DNA of 52,410 nt from positions 1 through 52,410 of the forward strand of contig NZ_JANXCG010000067.1 of assembly GCF_025060375.1 (NCBI RefSeq). The letters are read 5' to 3'. This document shows, piece after piece, positions 15,450 to 23,632 of the stretch (position 1 is the stretch's first letter; each line of letters begins with the position of its first letter). The notes under the pieces were generated by a model. The model was given only the letters and a program-made list of their open reading frames with translations, was not told the origin of the DNA and searched no databases. Made by a program: the position numbers and the translations under genes. Source of the stretch: Meiothermus sp. GTDB lineage: Bacteria; Deinococcota; Deinococci; Deinococcales; Thermaceae.

Positions 15450-15457
15450 GAGTTGCC

Positions 15458-16099
15458 ATGTACGCCTACGGCCTCAGCGTCTACAGGGTCTGCAAGGTTC
15501 TGGCCACATTCTTGCTCAAGGTGCTGTTTGGCTTCCGGGTGGAAGGGGCCGAGAAAATTCCCAAAGAAGGCCCGGTAATCCTGGCCTCCAACCACATGTC
15601 CTTCCTGGACCCGGTGGTGATGGGCGTGGCCTGCCCGAGGGTGGTGAGCTACATGTCCCGTGACGACCTGTTCAGATACCCCATCCTGCGGTGGCTGTTG
15701 CCCCGGCTGTACGTGATACCCGTAGCCAGGGGCGCAGGCGACCTGGCAGCCATCAAAGCGGCCATCCGCACCCTGAAAAACGGCATGGCCTTCGGCATCT
15801 TTCCCGAAGGGCGGCGAAGCCGCACCGGCTTCATTGAGCCCTTCAAGACAGGCACCGCGGCCATCGCCCTGCGCACCGGGGCCCCCATCGTCCCTGCCGC
15901 CATCATCGGAAGCGACAAGGCCTGGCCGGTGGGCAAGGGGCCGCGCCTTCGACGCCCCATCCGGGTGGTGTTCGGTGACCCCATAGCGGTATCTCCGGGA
16001 AAGACCGATCACCAAAGTCTGGAAGCTCTCACCAAGCAGCTCGAGGCTGCTGTAACCGCTCTTCTCCCTCCCGAGTATCACAGAAAGCCCATCGTTTAG
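15458..16099 (+). CDS. plsC: 1-acyl-sn-glycerol-3-phosphate acyltransferase
   Basis: Membrane-associated acyltransferase that converts lysophosphatidate to phosphatidate in phospholipid synthesis. Of its 213 residues, motif I NHMSFLD has catalytic H46 and D51, and motif III is FPEGRRSRTG. An N-terminal hydrophobic stretch is present. The ATG at 15458 follows TATGAT by 8 nt. The region behind the gene is AT-rich for this genome and holds the HU promoter. The acyl substrate preference cannot be told. Confidence 0.92.
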   Translation: MYAYGLSVYRVCKVLATFLLKVLFGFRVEGAEKIPKEGPVILASNHMSFLDPVVMGVACPRVVSYMSRDDLFRYPILRWLLPRLYVIPVARGAGDLAAIKAAIRTLKNGMAFGIFPEGRRSRTGFIEPFKTGTAAIALRTGAPIVPAAIIGSDKAWPVGKGPRLRRPIRVVFGDPIAVSPGKTDHQSLEALTKQLEAAVTALLPPEYHRKPIV

Positions 16100-16143
16100 A
16101 TATTCTGTTTTTAGCATAAAAGCTTTTCGTGCCGACCCAGCGC

Positions 16144-16173
16144 TTGCAATTCCATGGCGAGCTGTGATAGACT
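16144..16173 (+). promoter_or_regulatory. Probable promoter of the HU gene
   Basis: TTGCAA at 16144-16149 and TAGACT at 16168-16173, spaced 18 nt; a small ACTTCG/CGAAGG hairpin and AAAGGAGGT follow before the ATG. Confidence 0.6.
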
Positions 16174-16206
16174 TCGTCCCGAAGGGAAAACAAAGGAGGT
16201 AATGCT

Positions 16207-16509
16207 ATGGCAAAAGCTGGAGCAAGGAAAACCAAGACCAAAGCGGACCTGATAGACCAGGTGGCCGCTGCAGCAGGTTTGAAGAAGAAGGACGCCAAGG
16301 CTGCCGTAGATGCCTTCCTGAGCAAAGTAGAAGACGCCCTCAAGTCCGGCAGCAAGGTGCAGCTTACCGGTTTCGGCACCTTCGAGGTGCGCAGCCGCAA
16401 GGCCCGCACAGGGGTCAAGCCCGGCACCACCCAGAAGATTAAAATCCCCGCTTCCAAGTACCCCGCTTTCAAACCGGGCAAGGCCCTGAAGGAAGCGGTC
16501 AAGAAGTAG
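16207..16509 (+). CDS. HU family DNA-binding protein
   Basis: Histone-like protein of 100 residues that bends and compacts DNA as a dimer. The body shows [17 protein letters not shown] and [15 protein letters not shown], with the conserved DNA-contacting arm around [17 protein letters not shown]. The N-terminus carries a short lysine-rich extension ([12 protein letters not shown]), which I also associate with Thermaceae HU. A strong AAAGGAGGT precedes the ATG and a good terminator follows, as expected of a highly expressed monocistronic gene. Confidence 0.96.
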   Translation: MAKAGARKTKTKADLIDQVAAAAGLKKKDAKAAVDAFLSKVEDALKSGSKVQLTGFGTFEVRSRKARTGVKPGTTQKIKIPASKYPAFKPGKALKEAVKK

Positions 16510-16524
16510 GCACCCAGTCCCTTC

Positions 16525-16554
16525 CAATAGAGGAGGCCCCGGCCTCCTTTATTG
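16525..16554 (+). terminator. Intrinsic terminator after the HU gene
   Basis: CAATAGAGGAGGC pairs with GCCTCCTTTATTG (one G-T wobble), loop CCCG, then CTTT. Confidence 0.75.
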
Positions 16555-16592
16555 CTTTGCCCAGGGCGCAAGCGCAAGGCGCCCAGCTTGGT

Positions 16593-16598
16593 TAGGAT
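16593..16598 (+). promoter_or_regulatory. -10 box of the SDR gene (leaderless type)
   Basis: TAGGAT, 6 nt before ATG 16605. Confidence 0.5.
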
Positions 16599-16604
16599 AG
16601 GGCC

Positions 16605-17369
16605 ATGTTCCAAGGCAAGGTGGTGCTGGTCACCGGGGCTGCGCGGGGCTTGGGCCGGGCCATCGCAGAGGCCTTTGCACGGGAAAAAGCCCTGCTTGTG
16701 CTCTGTGATGTACGACCGGAGGGCCTGGAAGTGGCCAAGCAGCTGGGGGCCCTGTTCGTTTACGCCAACCTGGCCGAACCCAGCCACCGGGAGCGGCTGG
16801 TGGAGCAGGCCGTCAAGCAGTGGGGAGGGGTGGATGTGCTCATCAACAACGCTGCCATCGCCCCACCCGGCTCGGTGCTCAAGGTAAGCCTGGAGGAGTG
16901 GCAGCGGGCCTTGGAGGTAAACCTGACCGCCCCCATGCACCTTTCGGCTCTGGCCGCACGGGAAATAGCCAAGCGGGGTGGAGGGGCCATCGTCAACATA
17001 GCCAGCGTGCAGGGTCTATTTGCTGAGCAGAACAACGCCGCCTACAACGCCTCCAAAGGGGGTTTGGTCAACCTTACCCGCTCCTTGGCCCTCGACCTGG
17101 CTCCGCTGAACATCCGGGTCAATGCGGTAGCTCCCGGCGCAATCGCCACTGAGGCGGTGCTCGAGGCCATTCAGATGTCCACCCACCCTGAACTCACCCG
17201 ACAGGACTGGGAAGACCTGCACGCCCTACGCCGTCTAGGGCGGCCCGAGGAGGTCGCCGAAGCGGTGCTGTTTTTGGCCTCAGAGAAGGCCAGCTTTATC
17301 ACCGGGGCCATCCTCCCCGTAGACGGGGGCATGACCGCCAGCTTCATGATGGCTGGGCGGCCGGTCTAG
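16605..17369 (+). CDS. Short-chain dehydrogenase/reductase (classical SDR)
   Basis: A classical NAD(P)-dependent oxidoreductase of 254 residues. The cofactor motif is [10 protein letters not shown], the structural motif NNAA is intact, the catalytic serine is in NIASVQG, and the Tyr-x3-Lys is in YNASKGG. The C-terminal PVDGGMTAS is typical of FabG-like and glucose-dehydrogenase-like SDRs. The substrate is not predictable. It stands between HU and the LIV-type operon with its own -10 box, and a 17383-17427 tail containing two small hairpins follows. Confidence 0.9.
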   Translation: MFQGKVVLVTGAARGLGRAIAEAFAREKALLVLCDVRPEGLEVAKQLGALFVYANLAEPSHRERLVEQAVKQWGGVDVLINNAAIAPPGSVLKVSLEEWQRALEVNLTAPMHLSALAAREIAKRGGGAIVNIASVQGLFAEQNNAAYNASKGGLVNLTRSLALDLAPLNIRVNAVAPGAIATEAVLEAIQMSTHPELTRQDWEDLHALRRLGRPEEVAEAVLFLASEKASFITGAILPVDGGMTASFMMAGRPV

Positions 17370-17382
17370 GCCGTCGCGAATT

Positions 17383-17427
17383 CTGCGGGGGCGCAGCCGC
17401 TAAAACACAACGTTTTTTATCAAAAAC
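17383..17427 (+). other. Two small hairpins upstream of the transporter promoter
   Basis: CTGCG/CGCAG with a GGGG loop (17383-17396), and GTTTTT/AAAAAC with loop TATC (17412-17427). Either could end transcription of the SDR gene; the second is AT-rich and could also be an operator. Confidence 0.35.
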
Positions 17428-17439
17428 CGCCACAAAGCG

Positions 17440-17469
17440 TTGACACTAACTCACAGGTGTCGCTATACT
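17440..17469 (+). promoter_or_regulatory. Promoter of the LIV-type transporter operon
   Basis: TTGACA at 17440-17445 and TATACT at 17464-17469, spaced 18 nt. The spacer holds GACAC (17442-17446) and GTGTC (17457-17461), an inverted repeat that could be a repressor site. Confidence 0.82.
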
Positions 17470-17536
17470 TGGCCCCAACCAAACGCACGTTAGCCCTGTC
17501 CAGTCAAGGTTTTCGGCAGGCGTACCAGGAGGCGCG

Positions 17537-18304
17537 GTGCAACTTCAGGTAGACAAGGTCACCCTAAGCTTTGGTGGTGTCCAGGCCCTGAGCCAGGTTT
17601 CGCTCGAGGTGGACAAGGGCGAGCTGGTTTCGGTCATAGGGCCCAACGGCGCAGGTAAGACCAGCCTTCTAAACTGCATCTCGGGCTTCTACCACCCCAG
17701 CTCTGGAAGGATTACCTTTGAAGGCCACGACCTGACCCACGCCCCACCCCACCTGGTCACCCGCTACGGCATTGCCCGGGCCTTCCAGAACATCGAGCTC
17801 TTTACCGGGATGACCGTGCTGGAAAACCTACTGATGGCCCGGCACACCTTCGGCCACTACAGCCTGTGGGACAACCTCTGGTTCTACGGCCGAGCCCTCC
17901 GGGTTAGCGTGGAAAACCGCCGCATTTGCGAGGAGATTATCGACTTCATGGAGCTCGAGCCCTACCGAAAAGCCTTGGTGGGCGACCTGCCCTACGGAGT
18001 GCGCAAGCGGGTGGAGGTGGCTCGAGCCCTGGCCCTCTCCCCCAAGCTACTGCTCCTGGACGAGCCGATGGCCGGCATGACCCTTGAGGAAAAAGAGGAC
18101 ATGGTGCGCTTTATCCTGGATATAAGGGCTGAGCGGGGCACCACGATCGTCCTCATCGAACACGACCTGGGGGTGGTGATGGACATCTCCGACCGCGTAT
18201 ATGTCCTCGATTTTGGACAGGTTATCGCCTCGGGCCTTCCAGAAGAGGTTAGCCGAAACCCAAGGGTGCAGGAAGCCTACGTGGGGGTGGAGCATGGGGC
18301 ATAG
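17537..18304 (+). CDS. LIV-type ABC transporter ATPase (LivG-like)
   Basis: ATPase subunit of 255 residues for a branched-chain amino acid-type (HAAT) transporter. Walker A is GPNGAGKTSL, the signature region is LPYGVRKRVEVARAL as in LivG proteins, Walker B is LLLLDEPMAG and the switch histidine is in IEHDLGVV. It starts at GTG 17537 with AGGAGG upstream. It is the first gene behind a strong promoter, 72 nt before the acyl-CoA synthetase. The transported solute need not be an amino acid. Confidence 0.93.
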   Translation: MQLQVDKVTLSFGGVQALSQVSLEVDKGELVSVIGPNGAGKTSLLNCISGFYHPSSGRITFEGHDLTHAPPHLVTRYGIARAFQNIELFTGMTVLENLLMARHTFGHYSLWDNLWFYGRALRVSVENRRICEEIIDFMELEPYRKALVGDLPYGVRKRVEVARALALSPKLLLLDEPMAGMTLEEKEDMVRFILDIRAERGTTIVLIEHDLGVVMDISDRVYVLDFGQVIASGLPEEVSRNPRVQEAYVGVEHGA

Positions 18305-18376
18305 ACCTCAAGCCACTGCCGAGACCAAGCCACACGCCAGGAGGGGCCCCGGGCCCTGCTCTCAGGGGGTGGTCCT

Positions 18377-20317
18377 ATGATGCCCTCCGGCTACGAGCTC
18401 AAAAGGTACACCCTCCCCCAAGTCCTGCGGCTACGGGCCCAACACACCCCCAGAAAGGTGGCGCTAAGGGAAAAGGAGTTCGGCATCTGGAACGAAATCA
18501 CCTACCAGGACTACTACCGCCACGTGACCCACTTCGCCGCAGGGCTGCTGGCCTTGGGCTTTGAGCGGGGGGAGCGCCTGGCCATCATCGCCGACAACAT
18601 CCCCGAATGGCTCTACGCCGAGCTAGGTACCCAGGCCGTGGGAGGCATCTCGGTTGGGGTTTACCAGTCCTCCTTACCCCCCGAAATCGCCTACGTGCTC
18701 GCCTACACGGGAACGGCCTTCGTGCTAGCCGAAGACCAAGAGCAGGTAGACAAGCTTATAGAGATCAGAGGCGAAATCCCCAGCGTCCGCAAGGTCATCT
18801 ACGAAGACCCAAGGGGCATGCGGGCCTACCGGGACGACCCCTGGTTCATCAGCTACGAGGAGGTGGAGCGGCTGGGCGAGGCCTACCTGCAGCGCCACCC
18901 AACAGCGGTGGAGGAGCGCATCAACGAGGGGAATCCGGAGGATGTTTGCCACCTCTCCCTCACCTCCGGCACCACCGGCAGACCCAAAGCAGCTATGCTG
19001 CGCCACCGAAACCTTCTGCACATGGGGGTGGCCCTGCAGGAGGTAGACCCCCTAGAGCCCACCGACGACTACCTTTCCTTCCTGCCTTTTGCCTGGATTG
19101 GCGAACAGATGATGTCCGTGGGAATGGCCCTTGCAGGGGGGTTTGCGGTCAACTTCCCCGAATCCATTGAGACCGCCATGAACGACCTCAAGGAGATTGG
19201 CCCTCACGTGATGTTCAGCCCTCCCAGGGTCTGGGAGGGCACCCAAAGCCAAATCTGGGTCCGTATCTCCGAAACCTACGCCTTCAACCGCTGGGTCTAC
19301 AACCAGATGCTCAAGATTGGCTACCGCGCTGCCGACTACCGCATGCGGGGTAAGCCCATGCCCATTGGCCTGCGAATCGCCTACTGGCTGGCCGACCAGA
19401 TCATGTTCAAACCCCTGCGCGACCAGCTAGGCTTCCTGCGGTTGCGCCGAGCCTACACGGGCGGAGCCGCGTTGGGCCCGGATGTCTTTCGCTTCTACCA
19501 CGCCATTGGGGTCAACCTGAAGCAGATATACGGCCAGACCGAAATAATCGGAATTGCTTTTGTACATCGCGACGGCGATGTGCGGGCCGACACAGTGGGG
19601 CTGCCCATCCCCGGCGGTGAGGTGAAGATCAGCGAGCGAGGCGAAATCCTCTGCCGGTCCGATGCGGTGGTGGCGGGCTACTGGCAAAACCCCGAAGCCA
19701 CCGCCGAAACCTTCGCGGAGGGATGGCTGCACACCGGTGACGCTGGCTACCTCACGCCGGACGGCCATCTGGTGGTGATCGACCGGGTTTCGGACGTGAT
19801 GCACACCAGCAGCGGCCACATGTTTAGCCCGCAGTTCATAGAGAACAAGCTCAAGTTCAGTCCCTACATCAAGGAGGCGGTGGTCTTTGGCCATCAGAAG
19901 CCCTACATCACCGCTTTCATCAACGTAGACCCCCAGACCGTGGGTAAATGGGCTGAAGACCACCGCATCGCCTACACCACCTATCTGGACCTCTCCCAAA
20001 AACCCCAGGTGGCTGAGCTGATCCGCAAAGAGGTGCAGGCCGTTAACGAGAGCCTCCCAGAACACCTGCGCATTCAGCGCTTCGTGCTTCTGTACAAGCT
20101 CTTAGATGCTGACGATGACGAGCTCACACGCACCGGAAAGGTGCGCAGGAAATTCATAGCCCAGCGCTATCAAGCCCTGGTGGAAGCCCTCTACAGCGGG
20201 GCCCAGCAGGTACGGGTGGAAACCGAGTTCAAGTACCAGGATGGCTCAATACAAAGGGTATCTACCGAGGTAAGCGTGCTCGAGACTCATTCCCACCAAC
20301 CCTTGGTGGGGGTGTAG
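18377..20317 (+). CDS. Long-chain acyl-CoA synthetase-like AMP-binding enzyme
   Basis: A 646-residue adenylate-forming ligase of the FadD/long-chain type: it activates a carboxylic acid with ATP and CoA. The P-loop motif is LTSGTTGRPKAAM, followed by YGQTEIIGI, then LHTGDAGYLTPDGHLVVIDR and the C-terminal lysine region around RTGKVRRKF. It lies inside the LIV-type operon between the ATPase and the permeases, so the transporter probably brings in its acid substrate (fatty, aromatic or dicarboxylic). A perfect 8-bp hairpin occupies its last codons (20292-20310). Confidence 0.92.
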   Translation: MMPSGYELKRYTLPQVLRLRAQHTPRKVALREKEFGIWNEITYQDYYRHVTHFAAGLLALGFERGERLAIIADNIPEWLYAELGTQAVGGISVGVYQSSLPPEIAYVLAYTGTAFVLAEDQEQVDKLIEIRGEIPSVRKVIYEDPRGMRAYRDDPWFISYEEVERLGEAYLQRHPTAVEERINEGNPEDVCHLSLTSGTTGRPKAAMLRHRNLLHMGVALQEVDPLEPTDDYLSFLPFAWIGEQMMSVGMALAGGFAVNFPESIETAMNDLKEIGPHVMFSPPRVWEGTQSQIWVRISETYAFNRWVYNQMLKIGYRAADYRMRGKPMPIGLRIAYWLADQIMFKPLRDQLGFLRLRRAYTGGAALGPDVFRFYHAIGVNLKQIYGQTEIIGIAFVHRDGDVRADTVGLPIPGGEVKISERGEILCRSDAVVAGYWQNPEATAETFAEGWLHTGDAGYLTPDGHLVVIDRVSDVMHTSSGHMFSPQFIENKLKFSPYIKEAVVFGHQKPYITAFINVDPQTVGKWAEDHRIAYTTYLDLSQKPQVAELIRKEVQAVNESLPEHLRIQRFVLLYKLLDADDDELTRTGKVRRKFIAQRYQALVEALYSGAQQVRVETEFKYQDGSIQRVSTEVSVLETHSHQPLVGV

Positions 20318-20328
20318 GGAGGATTGCG

Positions 20329-21234
20329 ATGGACCTGGCACAGAACCTGATTTCCGGCGTCGCTGTGGGCTGCATCTACGCGCTGGCCGCTTTAGGCTTC
20401 GTGCTTATCTACAAATCCAGCCGGGTCATCAACTTTGCCAACGGGCAGCTCATCGCCATCGGAGCCTTTCTGGCCTACGCCCTGGCGGTCTGGGTTGGGC
20501 TTCCCGTCCTCCTGGCCATGCTCCTGGCCATGCTCCTTACCGCAGGTCTTGGCTTCCTGGTGGAGCGATTTTTTCTGCGCAGGCTGGTCGGCCAGCCCAT
20601 CATCTCGGTCATCATGGTCACCATTGGCCTAGCCAGTGTCCTTGATGGGCTGATGTACCTGACCCCTTTTGGCTCAGGCAACTTCACCTTTCCCCAGTTC
20701 CTCCCCCCAGGCGGTCTAAACCTGGGAGGCGTCAGCATATCCTACCCCCAGCTCCTAGCTATTGGCTTCACAGTGGTCTTTCTCCTAATCTTCGGCTGGT
20801 TCTTCCAGCGGTCGATCCTGGGGATAGCCATGCGGGCCGTGGCCGACGACCAGATGGCCTCCATGAGCCTGGGTGTCTCGGTAGAAAAGGTCTTCGCCCT
20901 TGCCTGGGCGGTGGCGGGCCTCGCCGCCGCGTCAGCAGGAATTGTGGTCGGCGCGGTTTCCGGGCTCAACCAAGACGGGCTCATCGCCATCGGCCTGGCC
21001 GTCTTTCCAGCGGTAATCCTGGGCGGGCTTGACTCGGTACCGGGCGCCGTGGTGGGCGGTATCGTCATCGGAATCCTGCAGTCCCTCTCCACCGCCTACC
21101 TAGACGGCTTGCTGGCCCAGGTGGGGCTGGTGGGGGGTGGGTCGCAGTACGCGGTGCCCTTCGTGGTGCTCCTGATTATGCTCTGGTTCAAGCCACACGG
21201 CCTGTTCGGCACTGAAGAGATAGAGCGGGTGTAA
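20329..21234 (+). CDS. LIV-type ABC transporter permease (LivH-like)
   Basis: Inner-membrane permease of 301 residues with about eight hydrophobic segments. It opens with ISGVAVGCIYALAALGFVLI and carries RVINFANGQ, both hallmarks of LivH. It starts at ATG 20329 with GGAGG 7 nt upstream, 11 nt after the acyl-CoA synthetase stop. It forms the channel with the LivM-like protein encoded next. Confidence 0.94.
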   Translation: MDLAQNLISGVAVGCIYALAALGFVLIYKSSRVINFANGQLIAIGAFLAYALAVWVGLPVLLAMLLAMLLTAGLGFLVERFFLRRLVGQPIISVIMVTIGLASVLDGLMYLTPFGSGNFTFPQFLPPGGLNLGGVSISYPQLLAIGFTVVFLLIFGWFFQRSILGIAMRAVADDQMASMSLGVSVEKVFALAWAVAGLAAASAGIVVGAVSGLNQDGLIAIGLAVFPAVILGGLDSVPGAVVGGIVIGILQSLSTAYLDGLLAQVGLVGGGSQYAVPFVVLLIMLWFKPHGLFGTEEIERV

Positions 21235-21245
21235 GAGGAGGCAAC

Positions 21246-22322
21246 ATGCGCAACCCCTGGGCCCAGACCGGCAACTACCGCACCTCCTACGCGCAGGACA
21301 CCACCATCTTCTTCAACTACCGCGAGATCCTCTCGGTTGGGCTGCTTCTGGTGGCCCTCTGCCTGCTTCCCCTGTTTCTGGAACGCTCGCAGGTGCTGGT
21401 GCTGAACTTTATCCTGATCTACGCCATCGCGGTGCTGGGGCTCAACATCACCACCGGCTACGCCGGGCTCATCAGCGTAGGGCAGGCCGCCTTCATGGGG
21501 GTAGGGGCCTACACCGTGGCCCTGAGCGCGCCCAGCCTGCCCTTCTGGCTCACCATTCCCCTAGGGGGACTGGTCGCGGCGCTGGCCGGGTTTCTGGTGG
21601 GGATTCCCTCGCTCCGGGTCAAGCACCTCTACCTGGCGCTGGCCACGCTGGCCTTCCAGGAGATCTTCGTCTGGGTGGTAGGGCGCAGCCCGGCCCTGGC
21701 CCAGGGCTCAGCCATTCCGGTGGAAATGCGCAACTTCCTGGGGCTGGAGATTACCTTCCGCAACCACAACTACTTCTGGTACTACGTGATTCTCTTCGTG
21801 CTGGTGGTGCTGGTGGTAGCTTGGCGTAACCTGTTGCGGGGCAAGTACGGCCGAGCCCTTATCGCCGTGCGCGACAACGACCGCGCCGCCGACGCTATGG
21901 GCATGGACCCAGGCCGCACTAAGCTCTTCGCCTTCGCTCTGGGGGCCTTCTATGGGGGGGTGGCTGGAGGGCTTCTGGCCTACATGCAGCGGGCGGTGGT
22001 GGTGGAGGAGTTCACCCTGGTGCGCTCGGTGGCCCTTCTGGCCATGGCCATCGTAGGGGGGCTGGGTACGGTGGTGGGCAGTATTCTGGGCCCGGCCTTC
22101 ATCGAGTTCCTTAGGCTGGGGGTGGAGCGGCTTTCAGAGTGGATGAAGGCCAACCCCTTTATCCAGAGCATCACCCCGGCGGGGGTGGATGTGGCCTCGG
22201 CCCTGCTGCCGCTCTCCTTTGGCCTGGTGATCGTGCTCTTCTTGATGTTCGAACCCCGCGGCCTATACAACTGGTGGCGGCTGGTGCGCAGCTACTTCCG
22301 CAACTGGCCTTTCAGGTACTAA
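21246..22322 (+). CDS. LIV-type ABC transporter permease (LivM-like)
   Basis: Second permease, 358 residues with about nine membrane segments. The conserved LNITTGYAGLISVGQAAFMGVGAY is the LivM signature region, and the EAA-like loop around VRDNDRAADAMG is present. AGAGGAGG precedes the ATG 11 nt after the livH-like stop. An extended polar N-terminus (about 30 residues, AQTGNYRTSYAQD) precedes the first membrane segment. Confidence 0.94.
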   Translation: MRNPWAQTGNYRTSYAQDTTIFFNYREILSVGLLLVALCLLPLFLERSQVLVLNFILIYAIAVLGLNITTGYAGLISVGQAAFMGVGAYTVALSAPSLPFWLTIPLGGLVAALAGFLVGIPSLRVKHLYLALATLAFQEIFVWVVGRSPALAQGSAIPVEMRNFLGLEITFRNHNYFWYYVILFVLVVLVVAWRNLLRGKYGRALIAVRDNDRAADAMGMDPGRTKLFAFALGAFYGGVAGGLLAYMQRAVVVEEFTLVRSVALLAMAIVGGLGTVVGSILGPAFIEFLRLGVERLSEWMKANPFIQSITPAGVDVASALLPLSFGLVIVLFLMFEPRGLYNWWRLVRSYFRNWPFRY

Positions 22323-22362
22323 CGGCAACCCCGCGTTTGCGCGCGTTGCGAAAGGAGGCAGC

Positions 22363-23580
22363 ATGAAGCGAGCGATGACGTTAGCTCTGGCGGTAACCAT
22401 AGGACTTCTGGGACTGGTCCTGGCCCAGGGACGCACGGTAACGCTGCTCTGGTCGGGAGCCATCACCGGGCCTACCTCGGATGTGGGCGGGCCCTACGCA
22501 GCCGGCATCGAGGACTACTGCCGCTACGCCAACGAGCAGAGGCTTATCCCCAACGTGACCCTGAACTGCATCGTGCGGGACGACCAGTACCAGAACCCCA
22601 ACACCCAGCGCATCCTCGAGGAGGCCCTGGACCGCTCCAAGCCGGCCATCTACCTGGGCTACTCCACCGGGGCCATGCTCCAGCTCAAGCCCCTCATCCA
22701 GGAGGTCAAGCTGCCCACCATTCCGGCCTCAGCCCACATCGGCCTGATCGACCCCCCCAACAACCAGTACTTCTTCCTGCCGGTAAGCAGCTACTCCGAG
22801 CAGGTTGTGGCCCTGATGGAGTACATCAACCGCAGCGAGAAAAACGCCCGCATTGCCCTGGTGGTCAACCCCAGCCCCTTCGGCCGGGCGGTGGTGGACC
22901 ACGCCCGGCGGGCCGCCCAGCGGCTCGGACAGACCATTGTCGATGTCCGAGAAGTTGGCGGCGGCAACCTGGACAACACCGCCCTCCTGCGGGCCTTGGA
23001 TGCCGCCGGTGCGCAGTACATCATCCACCAGAACGTGGCCGGGCCGGTGGCCAACATCCTCAAGGACGCAAAGCGGCTGGGCCTTGACCGTAAAATCAAA
23101 CAGATGGGGGCGGTCTATACCGGGGGCTCCGACCTGATCCGGCTGGCCGGCGACGCCGCCGAGGGCTACCTCTGGGCCAGCAGCTACTACACCCTGGACG
23201 AGAACACCCCTGGCATCGCCCTGCAGAGACAGCTTGCAACCCGCTACAACCGCAGCGCCGATATCCTGAACTCCACCAACTACACCGCTGGGATGCTGGC
23301 CGCGGCCATTGCTATAGAGGCCATGAAGCGGGCCGCGCAACGTTTCAGCGGCCGAATTGACAACGATACCGTCTACCAGTCCATCATCGGGATGAATGGC
23401 CCCAACGCCTTTAAGCCGGGCTTTGCGGTCTCCACCAAAGCGGGCATTGAAATTGACTTTACCCGCAGCGAGCAAACTGGGGCCGAGGGGCTTCGGGTGC
23501 TCGAGGTGCGGGGAGGCAAGTTTGTGCCCATCACCGACCCCTTCACCTCTGCCCTCTTCCGGCAGGTAAGAAACCCCTAA
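22363..23580 (+). CDS. LIV-type ABC transporter substrate-binding protein
   Basis: Exported type I periplasmic-binding-fold protein of 405 residues that captures the solute for the LIV-type permease. Signal peptide residues 1-23 end in LVLAQG; the mature part opens with TVTLLWSGAITGPTSDVGGPYAAG. There is no lipobox. AAAGGAGG lies 7 nt before the ATG. A strong terminator follows, which would reduce expression of the downstream second ATPase relative to this protein. The length and style resemble the aromatic/fatty acid-linked subgroup more than classic LivK; this is impression, not proof. Confidence 0.92.
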   Translation: MKRAMTLALAVTIGLLGLVLAQGRTVTLLWSGAITGPTSDVGGPYAAGIEDYCRYANEQRLIPNVTLNCIVRDDQYQNPNTQRILEEALDRSKPAIYLGYSTGAMLQLKPLIQEVKLPTIPASAHIGLIDPPNNQYFFLPVSSYSEQVVALMEYINRSEKNARIALVVNPSPFGRAVVDHARRAAQRLGQTIVDVREVGGGNLDNTALLRALDAAGAQYIIHQNVAGPVANILKDAKRLGLDRKIKQMGAVYTGGSDLIRLAGDAAEGYLWASSYYTLDENTPGIALQRQLATRYNRSADILNSTNYTAGMLAAAIAIEAMKRAAQRFSGRIDNDTVYQSIIGMNGPNAFKPGFAVSTKAGIEIDFTRSEQTGAEGLRVLEVRGGKFVPITDPFTSALFRQVRNP

Positions 23581-23590
23581 ATCCCCCCAG

Positions 23591-23618
23591 GGCCGAAGGC
23601 AGCCCGCCTTCGGCCTTT
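23591..23618 (+). terminator. Hairpin terminator inside the LIV operon
   Basis: A 10-bp perfect stem (23591-23600 with 23606-23615), loop AGCCC, followed by TTTGGTTT. The next gene starts at 23633 with no obvious promoter between them, so it depends on readthrough. Confidence 0.75.
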
Positions 23619-23632
23619 GGTTTGGAGGCCGT

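Noticed and set aside
16029-16940. A 303-codon minus-strand frame across the HU gene
   Set aside because: It covers a gene with a strong promoter, RBS and terminator on the plus strand and resembles no protein.
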